Positions 25,573 through 35,316 of a DNA stretch of 64,000 nt are shown here, in pieces. The translations under genes and the position numbers were made by a program. Position 1 is the stretch's first letter, and each line of letters begins with the position of its first letter. This DNA is from Candidatus Helarchaeota archaeon (lineage in GTDB: Archaea > Asgardarchaeota > Lokiarchaeia > Helarchaeales > HEL-GB-A). The stretch spans positions 21,742-85,741 of the forward strand of contig JABXJT010000014.1 of the NCBI GenBank assembly GCA_013375455.1, written 5' to 3'. The notes under the pieces were generated by a model. The model was not told the DNA's origin and searched no databases. It saw only the letters and a program-made list of their open reading frames with translations.

Positions 25573-28257
25573 ATGAATAAACGTTTGCTCGTAAAGCTTG
25601 GTGCAACTTGTGTAGGCATGATGATGCTCATTTTTCTTTTAATCACACCAATTGGAATTTTACCAGGACTTGGACGAATTTTATCCCCTATAGGTGGCGT
25701 CTGGAATGGGCCGAATCAGGCCGAATATCCAGAGATGCAAACAATAAGTGGGACGGGTTATAGCGGGAAGGTGTACAGAGATGAGCTGGGAATCCCGCAC
25801 ATTTTCGCCCCGAATTATAAGGATTGGGCGTTTATAATGGGGTATCTTCAAGCGAGGGATCGGATGTTTGCAATGGACATACAGAGGCGCGCAATTGAAG
25901 GTCGCGTGGCAGAGGTAATGGGGCCAGGTGATTACCTAGAGATGGATAAGTTCTATAGATTAATGGGATTCTCACGCAGTGCGGAAGAATTATGGAATAA
26001 AATGGTTGAAGATGCGCCCTCAGACCCTGAAATACGAATGGCAATAGAAGGATTGCAAGCATATTGTGCAGGCATAAATAAATACATTGATGAGAGCATG
26101 CCAAATGATCTCCCATTCGAATACATATTGTTGGGCATGCAACCAGAATATTGGACGGTATTGGATGTATTAACTTTCGTGAAATTCGAATCGTTTTCGC
26201 TAGGTTTCACTGAATTTGATATTGAAATGACTCTACTAAGAGATACAATGGGGGATGCAGTAGTTCGCGAATTGGTTCCATATGAACCCTTCCCCTTTGA
26301 AAAAATGGTAGTTCCAAATTTCGTCGATAATACCTCAGGTGGCTCTCCTAAAATGAAGGGGCCTGAAATGATAACAAGTGGGGGATTTGGCCAGAGTAGC
26401 CTATCAAATATCCCAGAATTGCGCGATGGCTTAGCAGGTATTGCCAATTTATTTCAGAAGTTTGATGTCTTTGGTTTGAAGGACCAGTTATTCCAAGCCT
26501 GCTCTAATAATTGGGTAATAAATGGGAGCCTGTCATACTCTGGGAAGCCCATATTATGTAACGACCCACATCTCCAGTTATTATTGCCGGCGGTCTTGTG
26601 GGAATTTCATTACGTGAATACATCAGTTGGCTCGGATGATGCCCTTTATGGAGTTTCTTTCCCAGGTACTCTTGGCACGATAATGGGCCATACCGCTTAC
26701 GCAGCGTGGGGGATGACCAATGCATTTTGCGATCAAGGGGACTATTATTTTGAAAAATTATCTCCCGATGGCACGAAATATTATTTCAATAATACAGAAC
26801 GCCCAATTGAAACCGTTACAGAGGTGATAAAAGTGAAAGGTCAACCGGATTATCACTACACTATCAAGCTCACGCGGCATAATTGGACTGCACAAGATGA
26901 CTTCCAGTGCCCGTTAATTAATTCAACAGAATTCGGATATCCTGGAAACATAAATCTTTCAGTGAAATGGGCTGGATATGCCCCAGACTACGGGGTAATT
27001 AAGGGGTTTGCCAGGTTAAGTCAAGTAAAGAACATATCTGATTTTCTCGAAGCAATGGAAGTTTACACTGACCCCGGAATCAATTACGTGTTCGCTGACG
27101 TCTATGGAAACATCGCGATCTATCCAAAGGGGAAATATCCCGTGAGGAATGTAACGGGAATTGTCAAGGAAGGTAGATATATCTTGAATGGGAGCAATGG
27201 GGAGGACGAATGGACGGGCTACATTCCGTTTGATTGGATACCCCATAAGATAAATCCACCAAATCAGATGTATTTAGCGTCTGCAAATCAACGAACAGTA
27301 AATACAACGGAATATACGAGATATTATACATCATACATCTTTGCCAGTTCTTACCGAAGCAGGCGAATCAATCAGATATTAGAAAATGAATCGTATTATC
27401 ATAATACATTTGGCACGAATATTACAATAGAAAGGATGAAACAAATTCAAACGGATTATTACGATATCGCGGCGGAAATCTTTGTTCCCCTTCTACTTGA
27501 AGCCTTTAATAACACCCATCCTGCTGGTGTTCCTGCTTCGGGTGAAACTGAATTATTAAACAAGTCAGTTGAAGCCCTGAAAACTTGGAATGCAAGCAAT
27601 GCCCGGTGGATAATGGATAAGGATCTCATCGCTCCAACCATTTTCGATACCTGGTTCGATAAGTACAAAAACTTCACCTTTACTGATGAATTTGAGGATG
27701 CAAATCTCACCCTCGGAGGACGGTTATATTATCAATTAACTGATTTCCTTGAAAATATCACGCGATACAATCAAAGTTCCAGATGGTTTGACAACGTTTC
27801 CACCACAGGAATTACTGAAAATGCTTCAAACATCATGCTTTTAGCATTAAATGAAACCATTCGAGTATTAAGTCAGAATTATACAGATATCGCTGATTGG
27901 ATTTGGGGCAATTTCCACGTCATGGATATCCGCTATCTAGAAGGTCTTTTACCCGCCTTCAATTACCCTCAATATCCGTGTTCAGGCAGTTCAAGAACGA
28001 TTAACGTGGCAGGGGGGCGTCAGGTCCATGGAGGACCAGTCCTTCGGATGATCGTGGATTTGGAAAAGTTATCGACCCAGAATCTTTACAGCGGATATGC
28101 GACCATTCCGGGTGGCCAATCCGGGAATCCATTGAGCTCTCACTATGATGATAACTATCAATACTGGAAGAATAATGAATACCATCAAATTCTATTCCCT
28201 CGAAACATTAGCGCATATCCGGTAAATGAAATATATTCAACCGTGATTTTCAACTAG
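25573..28257 (+). CDS. Penicillin acylase-family N-terminal nucleophile hydrolase
   Basis: 894 aa from ATG 25573 (TTG 25555 is less likely). Signal or anchor segment at residues 8-30. The alpha subunit part contains YRDELGIPHIFA and AFIMGYLQARDRMFAMD, standard for the family. The autocatalytic site is ACSNNWVINGS: the Ser of SNNW (S311) would be the new N-terminus and nucleophile. PILCNDPHLQLLLPAVLWEFHY and GHTAYAAWGMTNAFCDQGDYY follow in the beta subunit. Many N-glycosylation-type NxS/T sites fit an extracellular enzyme. Members hydrolyse amides such as acyl-homoserine lactones, acylated amino acids or beta-lactams; the substrate is not predictable. Followed after 13 bases by a small membrane protein gene. 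Confidence 0.9.
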   Translation: MNKRLLVKLGATCVGMMMLIFLLITPIGILPGLGRILSPIGGVWNGPNQAEYPEMQTISGTGYSGKVYRDELGIPHIFAPNYKDWAFIMGYLQARDRMFAMDIQRRAIEGRVAEVMGPGDYLEMDKFYRLMGFSRSAEELWNKMVEDAPSDPEIRMAIEGLQAYCAGINKYIDESMPNDLPFEYILLGMQPEYWTVLDVLTFVKFESFSLGFTEFDIEMTLLRDTMGDAVVRELVPYEPFPFEKMVVPNFVDNTSGGSPKMKGPEMITSGGFGQSSLSNIPELRDGLAGIANLFQKFDVFGLKDQLFQACSNNWVINGSLSYSGKPILCNDPHLQLLLPAVLWEFHYVNTSVGSDDALYGVSFPGTLGTIMGHTAYAAWGMTNAFCDQGDYYFEKLSPDGTKYYFNNTERPIETVTEVIKVKGQPDYHYTIKLTRHNWTAQDDFQCPLINSTEFGYPGNINLSVKWAGYAPDYGVIKGFARLSQVKNISDFLEAMEVYTDPGINYVFADVYGNIAIYPKGKYPVRNVTGIVKEGRYILNGSNGEDEWTGYIPFDWIPHKINPPNQMYLASANQRTVNTTEYTRYYTSYIFASSYRSRRINQILENESYYHNTFGTNITIERMKQIQTDYYDIAAEIFVPLLLEAFNNTHPAGVPASGETELLNKSVEALKTWNASNARWIMDKDLIAPTIFDTWFDKYKNFTFTDEFEDANLTLGGRLYYQLTDFLENITRYNQSSRWFDNVSTTGITENASNIMLLALNETIRVLSQNYTDIADWIWGNFHVMDIRYLEGLLPAFNYPQYPCSGSSRTINVAGGRQVHGGPVLRMIVDLEKLSTQNLYSGYATIPGGQSGNPLSSHYDDNYQYWKNNEYHQILFPRNISAYPVNEIYSTVIFN

Positions 28258-28270
28258 TGGAGGTATGAAA

Positions 28271-28687
28271 ATGAGTAAATTTCCTGCCATAAAAAACTTT
28301 TTTTATTCTGAAAGATGGGTCGTTGGATTAATCGCTGCATTGGGGCTTGCCTTTTTATTAGAACTAACAGGCGTGTATTTACTAATGCTATTAGCTGGTG
28401 GTATTGCGGGATTCTTCGTGAAGAAGGGCTGGCTTAGTTTTATCATCGGATTCGTAGGCGTGGCTCTAGCTTGGGGAATCTATTTCATCTACTTTGCTTT
28501 CCTCGGCCCACTCGGCGAGTTCTTTCAATTAATTGGGTCAATAATTGGCATATCAGGCGCCATATTAATGATAATTTCCCTTATAATGGGGGGATTAATG
28601 GGTGGCATCGGTGCATTAGTCGGAGCTTATTCGACCCAACTGATATTGGGCGAAAAATACATTAAAAAGTCACAAAAGAACAAGTAA
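28271..28687 (+). CDS. Small Gly-rich polytopic membrane protein
   Basis: 138 aa from ATG 28271, 7 bases after GGAGG; an ATG at 28265 is too close to the ribosome site. Four hydrophobic segments with many Gly residues (LMLLAGGIAGFFVKKGWLSF; LIMGGLMGGIGALVGAY). No motif recognised. It lies directly downstream of the penicillin acylase gene, likely the same transcript. Confidence 0.65.
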   Translation: MSKFPAIKNFFYSERWVVGLIAALGLAFLLELTGVYLLMLLAGGIAGFFVKKGWLSFIIGFVGVALAWGIYFIYFAFLGPLGEFFQLIGSIIGISGAILMIISLIMGGLMGGIGALVGAYSTQLILGEKYIKKSQKNK

Positions 28688-28692
28688 ATTCC

Positions 28693-29832
28693 TCAGCGCT
28701 TCTTAGAATCCTTCACGTATTTGAGGACATTGAGAAGTATTTGGTTAGATTCAGCATATTTCTCCAATTTGAACATTCCTGTAAAATTCCAAAAGACAAA
28801 ATGCCTACAACCCGCGCGATAGTAGTCTTCCAATGCCTTGATTACATCCTCTTCAGTACCGTGTAAATAAAATTTTTCAATGACCTTTAACGGAATGTTA
28901 TTCATTGCCTCAATCGTTTCTTCACGCTTTAATTTAATTGGAATGTAATCCGTTAGAGGATTAACGTGTTCTTTTTCTAAAATTTCACACAAGGGGTGTT
29001 CGCACCCTTCCTCGGTAAAAAGTGAATCGAATGCAGTAAGTACCCAAGCCTTGCCTAATGGAGTCGTCATGATATCGTGGCTTACATTATGATCATTCGA
29101 TAAGACTGCATAAAAATAAATGGCAGGTGTTATTCGCGCTGGATCTCGTCCGTGTTTTTTCGCACTTTCCTTTATTATTTTTAATTTTTCCTTGTAGTCA
29201 GGTAATGGTAAACTAATAGGGAGCCACCCATCCGCCAATTCACCCGTTAAATTGAGCATGCGGGGTCCATGCGCACCTAACCATATCGGTGGGGTCTTTC
29301 CCTTGATGTACGGTTCAATACCTAGAATCGCATCTTTCAATTTCCAAAATTTCCCGTCATAATCAATTTTTTGATAGGGGTTCTCGAGAAATAATTTAAT
29401 TATTCGTAGATTCTCCTCTAATCTTGAGACAGGTTTATCGTAACTGAGCCCATACGGGATAATATTTTCTGCTTCACCAGCTCCCATTCCAAAGATGACC
29501 CGTCCCTTAGAAATATGGTCGAGCGTAAGCATTGATTGAGCCACTAGAACGGGATGACGGCGAATCGTTTCGGTGACAGCAATCCCCATTTGAATATGCT
29601 CTGTCACGGCTGCATGAGCCGCGATGAGTGAAAAAGTTTCAAGATAGGTGTGAGGAGTGGGTTGAAAATTAGCTAAAGGTATTAAATCAGGGGTCCAAAT
29701 GGCATCTGGTATCCATCCCATGAAATGGTCCACGTACCACATTGAGTCATATTGAAGCTCATCAAGTTTTTTCGCTATCTTTATGCTTTTATCTGCTGGT
29801 GGAACAATTTGGGCCGGCACCCCAATCTTCAT
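28693..29832 (-). CDS. Luciferase-like (LLM) F420-dependent oxidoreductase
   Basis: 379 aa from ATG 29832 (MKIGVPAQIVPP). A longer in-frame reading upstream is an artefact, because it would overlap the divergent thiolase gene. Family signatures: DSMWYVDHFMGWIP, THTYLE-like core, IQMGIAVTETIRRHPVLVAQ, GRVIFGMGAGEAENIIPYG, PPIWLGAHGPRMLNLTGELADGW. These match methylenetetrahydromethanopterin reductase-like enzymes that use F420. The paralogue at 40855 shares most of these motifs. The substrate is not known; close relatives act on F420-linked redox of small molecules. Divergent from the thiolase gene with a 132-base shared promoter region. Confidence 0.87.
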   Translation of the reverse strand: MKIGVPAQIVPPADKSIKIAKKLDELQYDSMWYVDHFMGWIPDAIWTPDLIPLANFQPTPHTYLETFSLIAAHAAVTEHIQMGIAVTETIRRHPVLVAQSMLTLDHISKGRVIFGMGAGEAENIIPYGLSYDKPVSRLEENLRIIKLFLENPYQKIDYDGKFWKLKDAILGIEPYIKGKTPPIWLGAHGPRMLNLTGELADGWLPISLPLPDYKEKLKIIKESAKKHGRDPARITPAIYFYAVLSNDHNVSHDIMTTPLGKAWVLTAFDSLFTEEGCEHPLCEILEKEHVNPLTDYIPIKLKREETIEAMNNIPLKVIEKFYLHGTEEDVIKALEDYYRAGCRHFVFWNFTGMFKLEKYAESNQILLNVLKYVKDSKKR

Positions 29833-29964
29833 ATCTGAAACATCCAATTTGACCACAATTCCAAGATTGATTTTGTAAATCGTTCTATAAGTTACAATTT
29901 TTAATAACTTTTTTAAATCGTAAGTAAAATAATCACAATCAATTGATATGAGGAATGTGAAAAG

Positions 29965-31263
29965 ATGCCTGAATTGAAGGAAGCTGTGGTCGTTGATGCC
30001 ATCCGGACTCCTATGGGGCGTTCTGGGTGGAAGGCAGCCACGAAAAAAGGACAATTTTATTATACCACAGGCCATGAATTGTGTTCTCAAACACTTTCAA
30101 CATTGGTCGAGCGCGTTCAAAAAAAGGCTCCAGATTTTGAGCCGAAAATGATTGAAGATGTGTGTTGGTCAGTTTCAGCCCAATTCGGGGAACAGGGTGG
30201 GAATTTAGGCCGGATAGCTGTCATTGTAGCAGGTTTACCAGATGAAATCGCTGGATGGACGGTAGATCGGTATTGCAACGCGGGGCTTCAGGCTATAAAT
30301 TCGCAAGCAATGGCAATTATGACAGGTTGCGGTGATATTATGGTTGCTGGCGGGCAAGAATTCATGTCAAAATATCCTCTCGGGTCCTCCATTTTGGCAA
30401 TCCATGGAGATCCAAAAGTTCGCCGAAAAACCGTATTCCACAAAACGTTTATAAAGCGCACCGTTACTATGGGCATGGCTGCTGAGTCGATTGCAGAGAA
30501 ATGGCAGCTTGCGCGGGAAGATCTGGACGATTTTGGAGCTTGGTCACATCGCAAGGCTGTTAAAGCAATGCGCGATGAAGAATGGTATAAAAAGCGGATT
30601 TGCCCAATTGAAGTGTTTGATTATGATCCTGCGACGGACAAACCGCTACGAGATGAAAACGGTAAAAAAAAGAAAAAATTGCTTACGAAGGATGAAACCC
30701 CTCGGGCAGTTTATCTCGATGACCCCGAGAAGGCGATGACAAAAATAAGAAGCTTGAAACCCCGATTTAAAAAGGATGGTGTGGTGACAGCGGGCAACTC
30801 CTCCGCAATTTCAGATGGGGCTTCGGCAGTCATGTTAATGTCACGAGAAAAAGCAGAAAAATTAGGTCTCAAACCTATGGCAGTGATCAGAACTATGGGC
30901 GTTGCTGGTTCCGATCCAGTATTGATGCTCGAAGGACCCATTCCCGCACAAGAAAAAGCCTTAGCTCGCGCTGGCATGGGAATGGAAGAGATGGAACTCA
31001 TTGAACCGAATGAGGCATTCGCTAGTCCTGTTTTAGCATTCGCGAAGCACTTTGAATATGATTTCTTAGACCCACGCGTGAATCCTACTGGCGGTGGCAT
31101 TAGTCTTGGGCATCCCATAGGCAATTCTGGGTGCTGTTATTTCGTGGAGCTAATTTGGGGGCTAATTCATCAAAACAAGCGCTGGGGCATTGAGACGCTC
31201 TGTGGCGGAGGTGGCGTCGGCATCGCAACTATTGTAGAGAATGAAAAGAAATTCAAGCCCTAA
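29965..31263 (+). CDS. Thiolase / acetyl-CoA acetyltransferase
   Basis: 432 aa, cytosolic thiolase that cleaves 3-ketoacyl-CoA or condenses acetyl-CoA. Catalytic elements are complete: DRYCNAGLQAI (nucleophile Cys), EPNEAFASPV, NPTGGGISLGHPIGNSG (His) and CGGGGVGIA (second Cys). The start VVVDAIRTPMGRSG is typical. An insertion-rich middle section (KPLRDENGKKKKKLLTKDE) makes it longer than the usual 390 aa. With the acyl-CoA dehydrogenase, SDRs and ligases elsewhere in the window it fits beta-oxidation-type metabolism. ATG start. Confidence 0.9.
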   Translation: MPELKEAVVVDAIRTPMGRSGWKAATKKGQFYYTTGHELCSQTLSTLVERVQKKAPDFEPKMIEDVCWSVSAQFGEQGGNLGRIAVIVAGLPDEIAGWTVDRYCNAGLQAINSQAMAIMTGCGDIMVAGGQEFMSKYPLGSSILAIHGDPKVRRKTVFHKTFIKRTVTMGMAAESIAEKWQLAREDLDDFGAWSHRKAVKAMRDEEWYKKRICPIEVFDYDPATDKPLRDENGKKKKKLLTKDETPRAVYLDDPEKAMTKIRSLKPRFKKDGVVTAGNSSAISDGASAVMLMSREKAEKLGLKPMAVIRTMGVAGSDPVLMLEGPIPAQEKALARAGMGMEEMELIEPNEAFASPVLAFAKHFEYDFLDPRVNPTGGGISLGHPIGNSGCCYFVELIWGLIHQNKRWGIETLCGGGGVGIATIVENEKKFKP

Positions 31264-31353
31264 TTCCTTTCTTTTTTTATGTAAAAATGGTTGGTTATCT
31301 CCGTAACTTATAAACTAAAGATAGATAATATAATAAAAAAGGATGATCGTGAA

Positions 31354-31674
31354 ATGGGGGCAATTGATAAAATAAGGAAAAAGCTTGAATCGAAAGAAAT
31401 CGAAGCTAATGATTTGCTTCTTTTCCTCGCAGCTCTCGAAGAGATGGCTAGAACTAACGAAGATCTTCAGGATGAACTAGAAGATGCCGAAGATAGGGTG
31501 ATTGTTCAATTCATCGTCCATGGTGTTTTCCAAGCATATATTGAAGTTAAAGGTGGAAAACTTTCAGTAAAGGAGGGGATTAAGGATGGCGTTAATAGAA
31601 TTGTTGAATTAACCGAAGAAGAATTTAAGGATGCCCTTACCAATAAAACTAATTTCGCTTCTTTAATTTTTTAG
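31354..31674 (+). CDS. Hypothetical 106-aa acidic helical protein
   Basis: From ATG 31354 (MGAIDKIRKKLESKEIEAND), preferred over TTG 31291. Residues 14-50 are strongly helical and acidic (FLAALEEMARTNEDLQDELE), with a C-terminal alternation VIVQFIVHGVFQAYIEVKGG that looks like beta strands ending in the helix EEEFKDALTNKTNF. The C-terminal half could be an SCP2-like fold, but that is only a shape resemblance. Downstream of the thiolase gene by 90 bases, possibly cotranscribed. Function unknown. Confidence 0.5.
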   Translation: MGAIDKIRKKLESKEIEANDLLLFLAALEEMARTNEDLQDELEDAEDRVIVQFIVHGVFQAYIEVKGGKLSVKEGIKDGVNRIVELTEEEFKDALTNKTNFASLIF

Positions 31675-31834
31675 GGCAAGAGAAATGAAAATTAATGGCA
31701 AAGTAACAAATAAAAATAAAAAAAGATAGAACTTAGGTATATCAACGACTATTTATGTAAAAATAAGATTGAAAGAAAGTTTATAGAATTACGGTTATAC
31801 CCAGCTATTTATAGAAAAAAAAGAGGAAACGTAG

Positions 31835-32040
31835 CGAAATTGAATCCGTGGGGATTCGCCCCAATGAATCAAGAAATTGAAAAGGGTAGCGTATAATCTA
31901 AGTTCGCAACAATCAATGACCTGTGAGGATATAATCAATCAACAATAAAACAACCCATCACCAGATTCGAGCATTAAGCTCGCAATCCAAAGGGGTGGGG
32001 TGATCCGCGTCTATCAATTCCAGGATTTACGGTTTATTCT
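31835..32040 (+). ncRNA. Candidate structured non-coding RNA
   Basis: The 31675-32062 gap has no ORF but a local rise in GC. A TTTATAGAAAA element at 31808 could be a TATA box. One hairpin pairs TTGA (31840) with TCAA (31869) and TGGGG (31849) with CCCCA (31859) around an ATTCG loop. A second, stronger one pairs GATTCGAGC (31964-31972) with GCTCG-C-AATC (31978-31987) with a one-base bulge. That hairpin is nested inside ATCACC (31957)/GGTGAT (31999). No RNase P, SRP, tRNA or 5S signature was recognised. Strand is assigned from the TATA position and is tentative; the ends are approximate. Confidence 0.35.
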
Positions 32041-32062
32041 TCGCCATGTTCCTTTGTAGAGA

Positions 32063-32521
32063 CTAGTGAAGTAATTCAGTTTTCCAATTGTTGGATTGCA
32101 AAATCTTATCAACATTAGCTTTCTGCGCTTCTAGCTCTGCAATTTTCTCAGCTATTTCATCTTGTTTTCTTTGAGCGATGTATTCGACCGCGTGTCCTCG
32201 AAGATAGACTGGTCCTAGCGGTTGTAAAAAAGCGTAGCGACTCAATTCAGAGCGTAAATCTGCAATTGTTAAGATTAATTCTAAAATCGTTACTTCTCTT
32301 CCTTCAACAGAAACTATTGTATTGACATTAGTTTTACTAATCTTGACCTTTAAATCTCTTATTTTTAATACTAGATCATTAATTTCCTCGGAGATCTTGT
32401 CAAAATCGACTTCAACTTCTTTGCTCTCTAAGATATTAAATGTTCTTTCTCGCAATCTATATAATCGGGCAAGTTTACTTCGTAAGATTTTCAATTCTTG
32501 TAATGCTGCACCTATTAACAT
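32063..32521 (-). CDS. DIP1984-family (septicolysin-like) protein
   Basis: 152 aa, mostly alpha-helical. The pattern matches the DIP1984/septicolysin family: IGAALQELKILRSKLARLYRL at the start, LVLKIRDLKVKISKTNVNT in the middle and the invariant end ILQSNNWKTELLH (family: xQxxNWxTxLL). The family forms antiparallel helical coils; its role is not established. Single gene. Confidence 0.75.
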   Translation of the reverse strand: MLIGAALQELKILRSKLARLYRLRERTFNILESKEVEVDFDKISEEINDLVLKIRDLKVKISKTNVNTIVSVEGREVTILELILTIADLRSELSRYAFLQPLGPVYLRGHAVEYIAQRKQDEIAEKIAELEAQKANVDKILQSNNWKTELLH

Positions 32522-32646
32522 TGGGTGGGTTTAAGTCATGGCTATATATAAACTTTATTTTTCAAAATTTTATAAGAATCGATCATACACTGGAAAATCT
32601 ACAGAAACCTAATCTAGAACCACAAGGAACTGAAGAACGGTATTGA

Positions 32647-34653
32647 TTAAGGCTTCCCATAGAGTTCCTTGATTCTTGCCCGAAGTACTTTCCCCACAGG
32701 TGACAGTGGCAATTTATTAGTAAAAACAACAGACCTTGGTTTCTTATAGCCCGCAATTTTTCCAACGCACCATTCGATAATTTCTCCCTGCGTGATATCT
32801 TCCACTCCTTTTCGAGGGACAACAACTGCACGTACCGTCTCTCCCCATTCCTCATTTGGCACGCCAATCACGCAGACATTATCGACTTTTGGATGGTCCA
32901 ATAAAACTTCTTCGACCTCAAGTGGGAAAATTTTTTCGCCACCGCTACTGATGCAAGCCTTCTTCCGTTCCACGGTGTAAATTTCGCCATCCGGACCACG
33001 ATACGCAAGATCTCCTGAATGGAACCATCCCTTTTCGTCAATTGCCATTTTAGTTTTTGTTTCATCCTTGTAATAACCTTTCATAATTGTAGGACCACGA
33101 TACAATAATTCGCCAATTTCTCCATCCGGAAGATCTTGCCCCTCCTCATCCACGATCCGCACTTCAATGCCCGCAAGCGTCTTCCCCACGGACCGATCCT
33201 TGACTTTATCTTCTTCGGCTGATAATTTCATTGCGGTTACCGGTGCCATTTCAGTCTGTCCGAAGGCGTCCAGCACCATTGCATTAGGAAAATGGTGGAG
33301 AATCCTTTTCTTATACTTTGCTCGCATCAGGGCGGCACCCGTAACTGCCAATTTTACGGAAGAGAGGTCATACTTCTCGATGTCTGGGCGCTCTAACAAC
33401 CGCTTCCACATCGTGGGAACGAGGAACAGAAAGACTACTCTTTCCTTTTCTACCAATTCGAGCACTTCTTTAGGATCAAAACTTTTTGAGGCAGGAAAGA
33501 CGATGGGACTTCCGCTATATAACCATTGCACCATGAAAAGGGCATAGCTAGCGAGGTGAAAAAGCGGCGGAATGATGAGCATTGTCATTCGATGCCCCAC
33601 TTTTGGGGTTTTCATTAGTGCCCGAATTATCGCTAACCGCACATCAATATTTCCCATGATTTTGACCCCGCCTAAGAGGAATCGCCAGACCAGTTTCGGA
33701 AGTAATTCGGCGCGCCCCCTCATGGTGTATTTATAGGGGAGCAGGTTCACGAAATCACGTACATGATCCCCAATATGCCCATGGAGCTTCGCATCCCATC
33801 GGCTTGGCTTTCCCGAGAATAACTTCAACTTCCCTTCTTTCGTTGTCATTGTTATGGGAGGTAACCCTGGTCCGTGCTTGAGAGGAGCTTCATAGACAAA
33901 AATCTTGTCGCGGAGAATGGGATCACTCATAAAATCGAAGATGGACCCCCCAAACATTCCCGCCGCCAATTCAATTTTCCGTTCGAATTCATTTTTCGCA
34001 AAGACGTCTAATTCCACATCTTTTGCAGGCGGTAGGAGATGCATCATGAAATTGAAGACGGCCTCTTGATTATACAGAATGCTCTCATATGTAAGCATTA
34101 CTCCTTTAGAACGCCCTGTCGTGCCCCCTGTATAACAAATCAGGGCGATATCACTATCAGATAAACGAGGACGAACTCTCAATTCAATGTTGTAATTGTC
34201 ATTAATGAGTTCTTCATAACTCACGTAATTTGAATGACCATTATTGCCTTGGCAAATGAAATGCTTGACAGCAGGGACCTTTTCCCGAACTCCTTCCACG
34301 ACGGGAAGTGCATCATCTTCAAAAATTAGGCAGACAGAATCGCTATTATTTAACAGATACTCTAATTCGCTGGACACGTATCGATAATTTACCGGCACGG
34401 GAATTGCCCCTATCGCTTGAATTGCTACATTCGACTCCACGAATGCCGGTGTATTGTGAAATAGGATTGCGACTTTATCCCCCTTCTTGATACCCAAGTC
34501 ACGCAAACCATTCCCCAATCGGTTGATTCGTTCATTTAACTCGTTCCACGATATTTTTCTCGTCCCATAGATAATGGAAATCCGATCCTTCGGGTAATAT
34601 TTCGCCTTGATGGCTATGCTTTCTTTGAATGGACTAAGTCGCATGATGCACAC
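32647..34653 (-). CDS. AMP-forming acyl-CoA synthetase with a long internal insertion
   Basis: 668 aa. Motifs: CYTGGTTGRSKGVMLTYES (P-loop), IPPLFHLASYA, DAFGQTEMAPV, FHSGDLAYRGPDGEIYTVER, ISSGGEKIFPLEVEEVL and LSPVGKVLRARIK with the catalytic Lys. Between the P-loop and IPPLFH lies about 165 residues instead of the usual 45-50, including FERKIELAAGMFGG and KLKLFSGKPSRWDAKLHGHI. The insertion is shared in shortened form with the ligase at 52651. Start may be ATG 34644 (MRLSPF). Cytosolic. Probably activates a carboxylic acid of unusual size. Single gene. Confidence 0.88.
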   Translation of the reverse strand: MCIMRLSPFKESIAIKAKYYPKDRISIIYGTRKISWNELNERINRLGNGLRDLGIKKGDKVAILFHNTPAFVESNVAIQAIGAIPVPVNYRYVSSELEYLLNNSDSVCLIFEDDALPVVEGVREKVPAVKHFICQGNNGHSNYVSYEELINDNYNIELRVRPRLSDSDIALICYTGGTTGRSKGVMLTYESILYNQEAVFNFMMHLLPPAKDVELDVFAKNEFERKIELAAGMFGGSIFDFMSDPILRDKIFVYEAPLKHGPGLPPITMTTKEGKLKLFSGKPSRWDAKLHGHIGDHVRDFVNLLPYKYTMRGRAELLPKLVWRFLLGGVKIMGNIDVRLAIIRALMKTPKVGHRMTMLIIPPLFHLASYALFMVQWLYSGSPIVFPASKSFDPKEVLELVEKERVVFLFLVPTMWKRLLERPDIEKYDLSSVKLAVTGAALMRAKYKKRILHHFPNAMVLDAFGQTEMAPVTAMKLSAEEDKVKDRSVGKTLAGIEVRIVDEEGQDLPDGEIGELLYRGPTIMKGYYKDETKTKMAIDEKGWFHSGDLAYRGPDGEIYTVERKKACISSGGEKIFPLEVEEVLLDHPKVDNVCVIGVPNEEWGETVRAVVVPRKGVEDITQGEIIEWCVGKIAGYKKPRSVVFTNKLPLSPVGKVLRARIKELYGKP

Positions 34654-34763
34654 CTGATTATCATAACTGTAAAAACATGATGAAATACGAAAAAAGACTA
34701 AAATATTTTTGCATAGACCTCTACATTATCGTTTCTCTTAAACTACGGTCCGACAAATATACT

Positions 34764-35105
34764 TCAGCAAGTTAAGTGAAAGGCTGCGACCACCCGCCGT
34801 TTCTCTGATAGTTCATTGAACAGTTTACACGCCTCTCTACTCTTTGCGATTTTGACCTTAATTCCTTTTGATTCAATATATTTTTTTATTTCCCTTGAAA
34901 CATTCAAATAACCAGAAGATCCAGTTCCAACAATCAGAATTTCGGGTGCCTCTTCCATGATCGCGCCGATATCCTCTCTATGAAGGCTATGTCCCTCTTT
35001 TCTCCACCAATTATCTTCCACATAATCTGGAAATATGATTAGATCACTTGTATAGGTCTTTCCATCGATTCTAATTCGTCCAAACTCATACGATTCGATT
35101 TTCAA
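34764..35105 (-). CDS. Mth938-like domain protein
   Basis: 113 aa. ESYEFGRIRIDGKTYTSDLI at the start, HREDIGAIMEEAPEILIVGTGSSG in the centre and EIKKYIESKGIKVKI at the end match the Mth938/DUF498 fold, also found in NDUFAF3-type complex I assembly proteins. The archaeal members are of unknown function. Full length for the family. Monocistronic; ATG at 35105. Confidence 0.85.
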   Translation of the reverse strand: MKIESYEFGRIRIDGKTYTSDLIIFPDYVEDNWWRKEGHSLHREDIGAIMEEAPEILIVGTGSSGYLNVSREIKKYIESKGIKVKIAKSREACKLFNELSEKRRVVAAFHLTC

Positions 35106-35316
35106 TTTATTTTCCCCTTGAATTCATACCTATAGATTTCTTTCATTAAATATTCGCACCAATAAACTATAAAAGTGTTAAATAGGACATATGTAAGAAT
35201 ATTGCATAAAAATTTGGCGGTAATATAGCAAATTATTCCGAGACGCATTTGCACCAATAAATAATAAAATTATGAAACTTAATCATATTTATAAGCAATA
35301 TTAATGCGGGGGTCCG

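Noticed and set aside
28693..30090. Longer form of the LLM oxidoreductase reaching into the thiolase gene
   Set aside because: The extra N-terminal 86 residues have no family similarity and are antisense to the thiolase start; MKIGVPAQ at 29832 is the natural start.
31835..32040. tRNA or RNase P RNA in the 31.8-32.0 kb gap
   Set aside because: No T-loop GGTTCGAATCC motif, acceptor stem or conserved RNase P boxes could be aligned.
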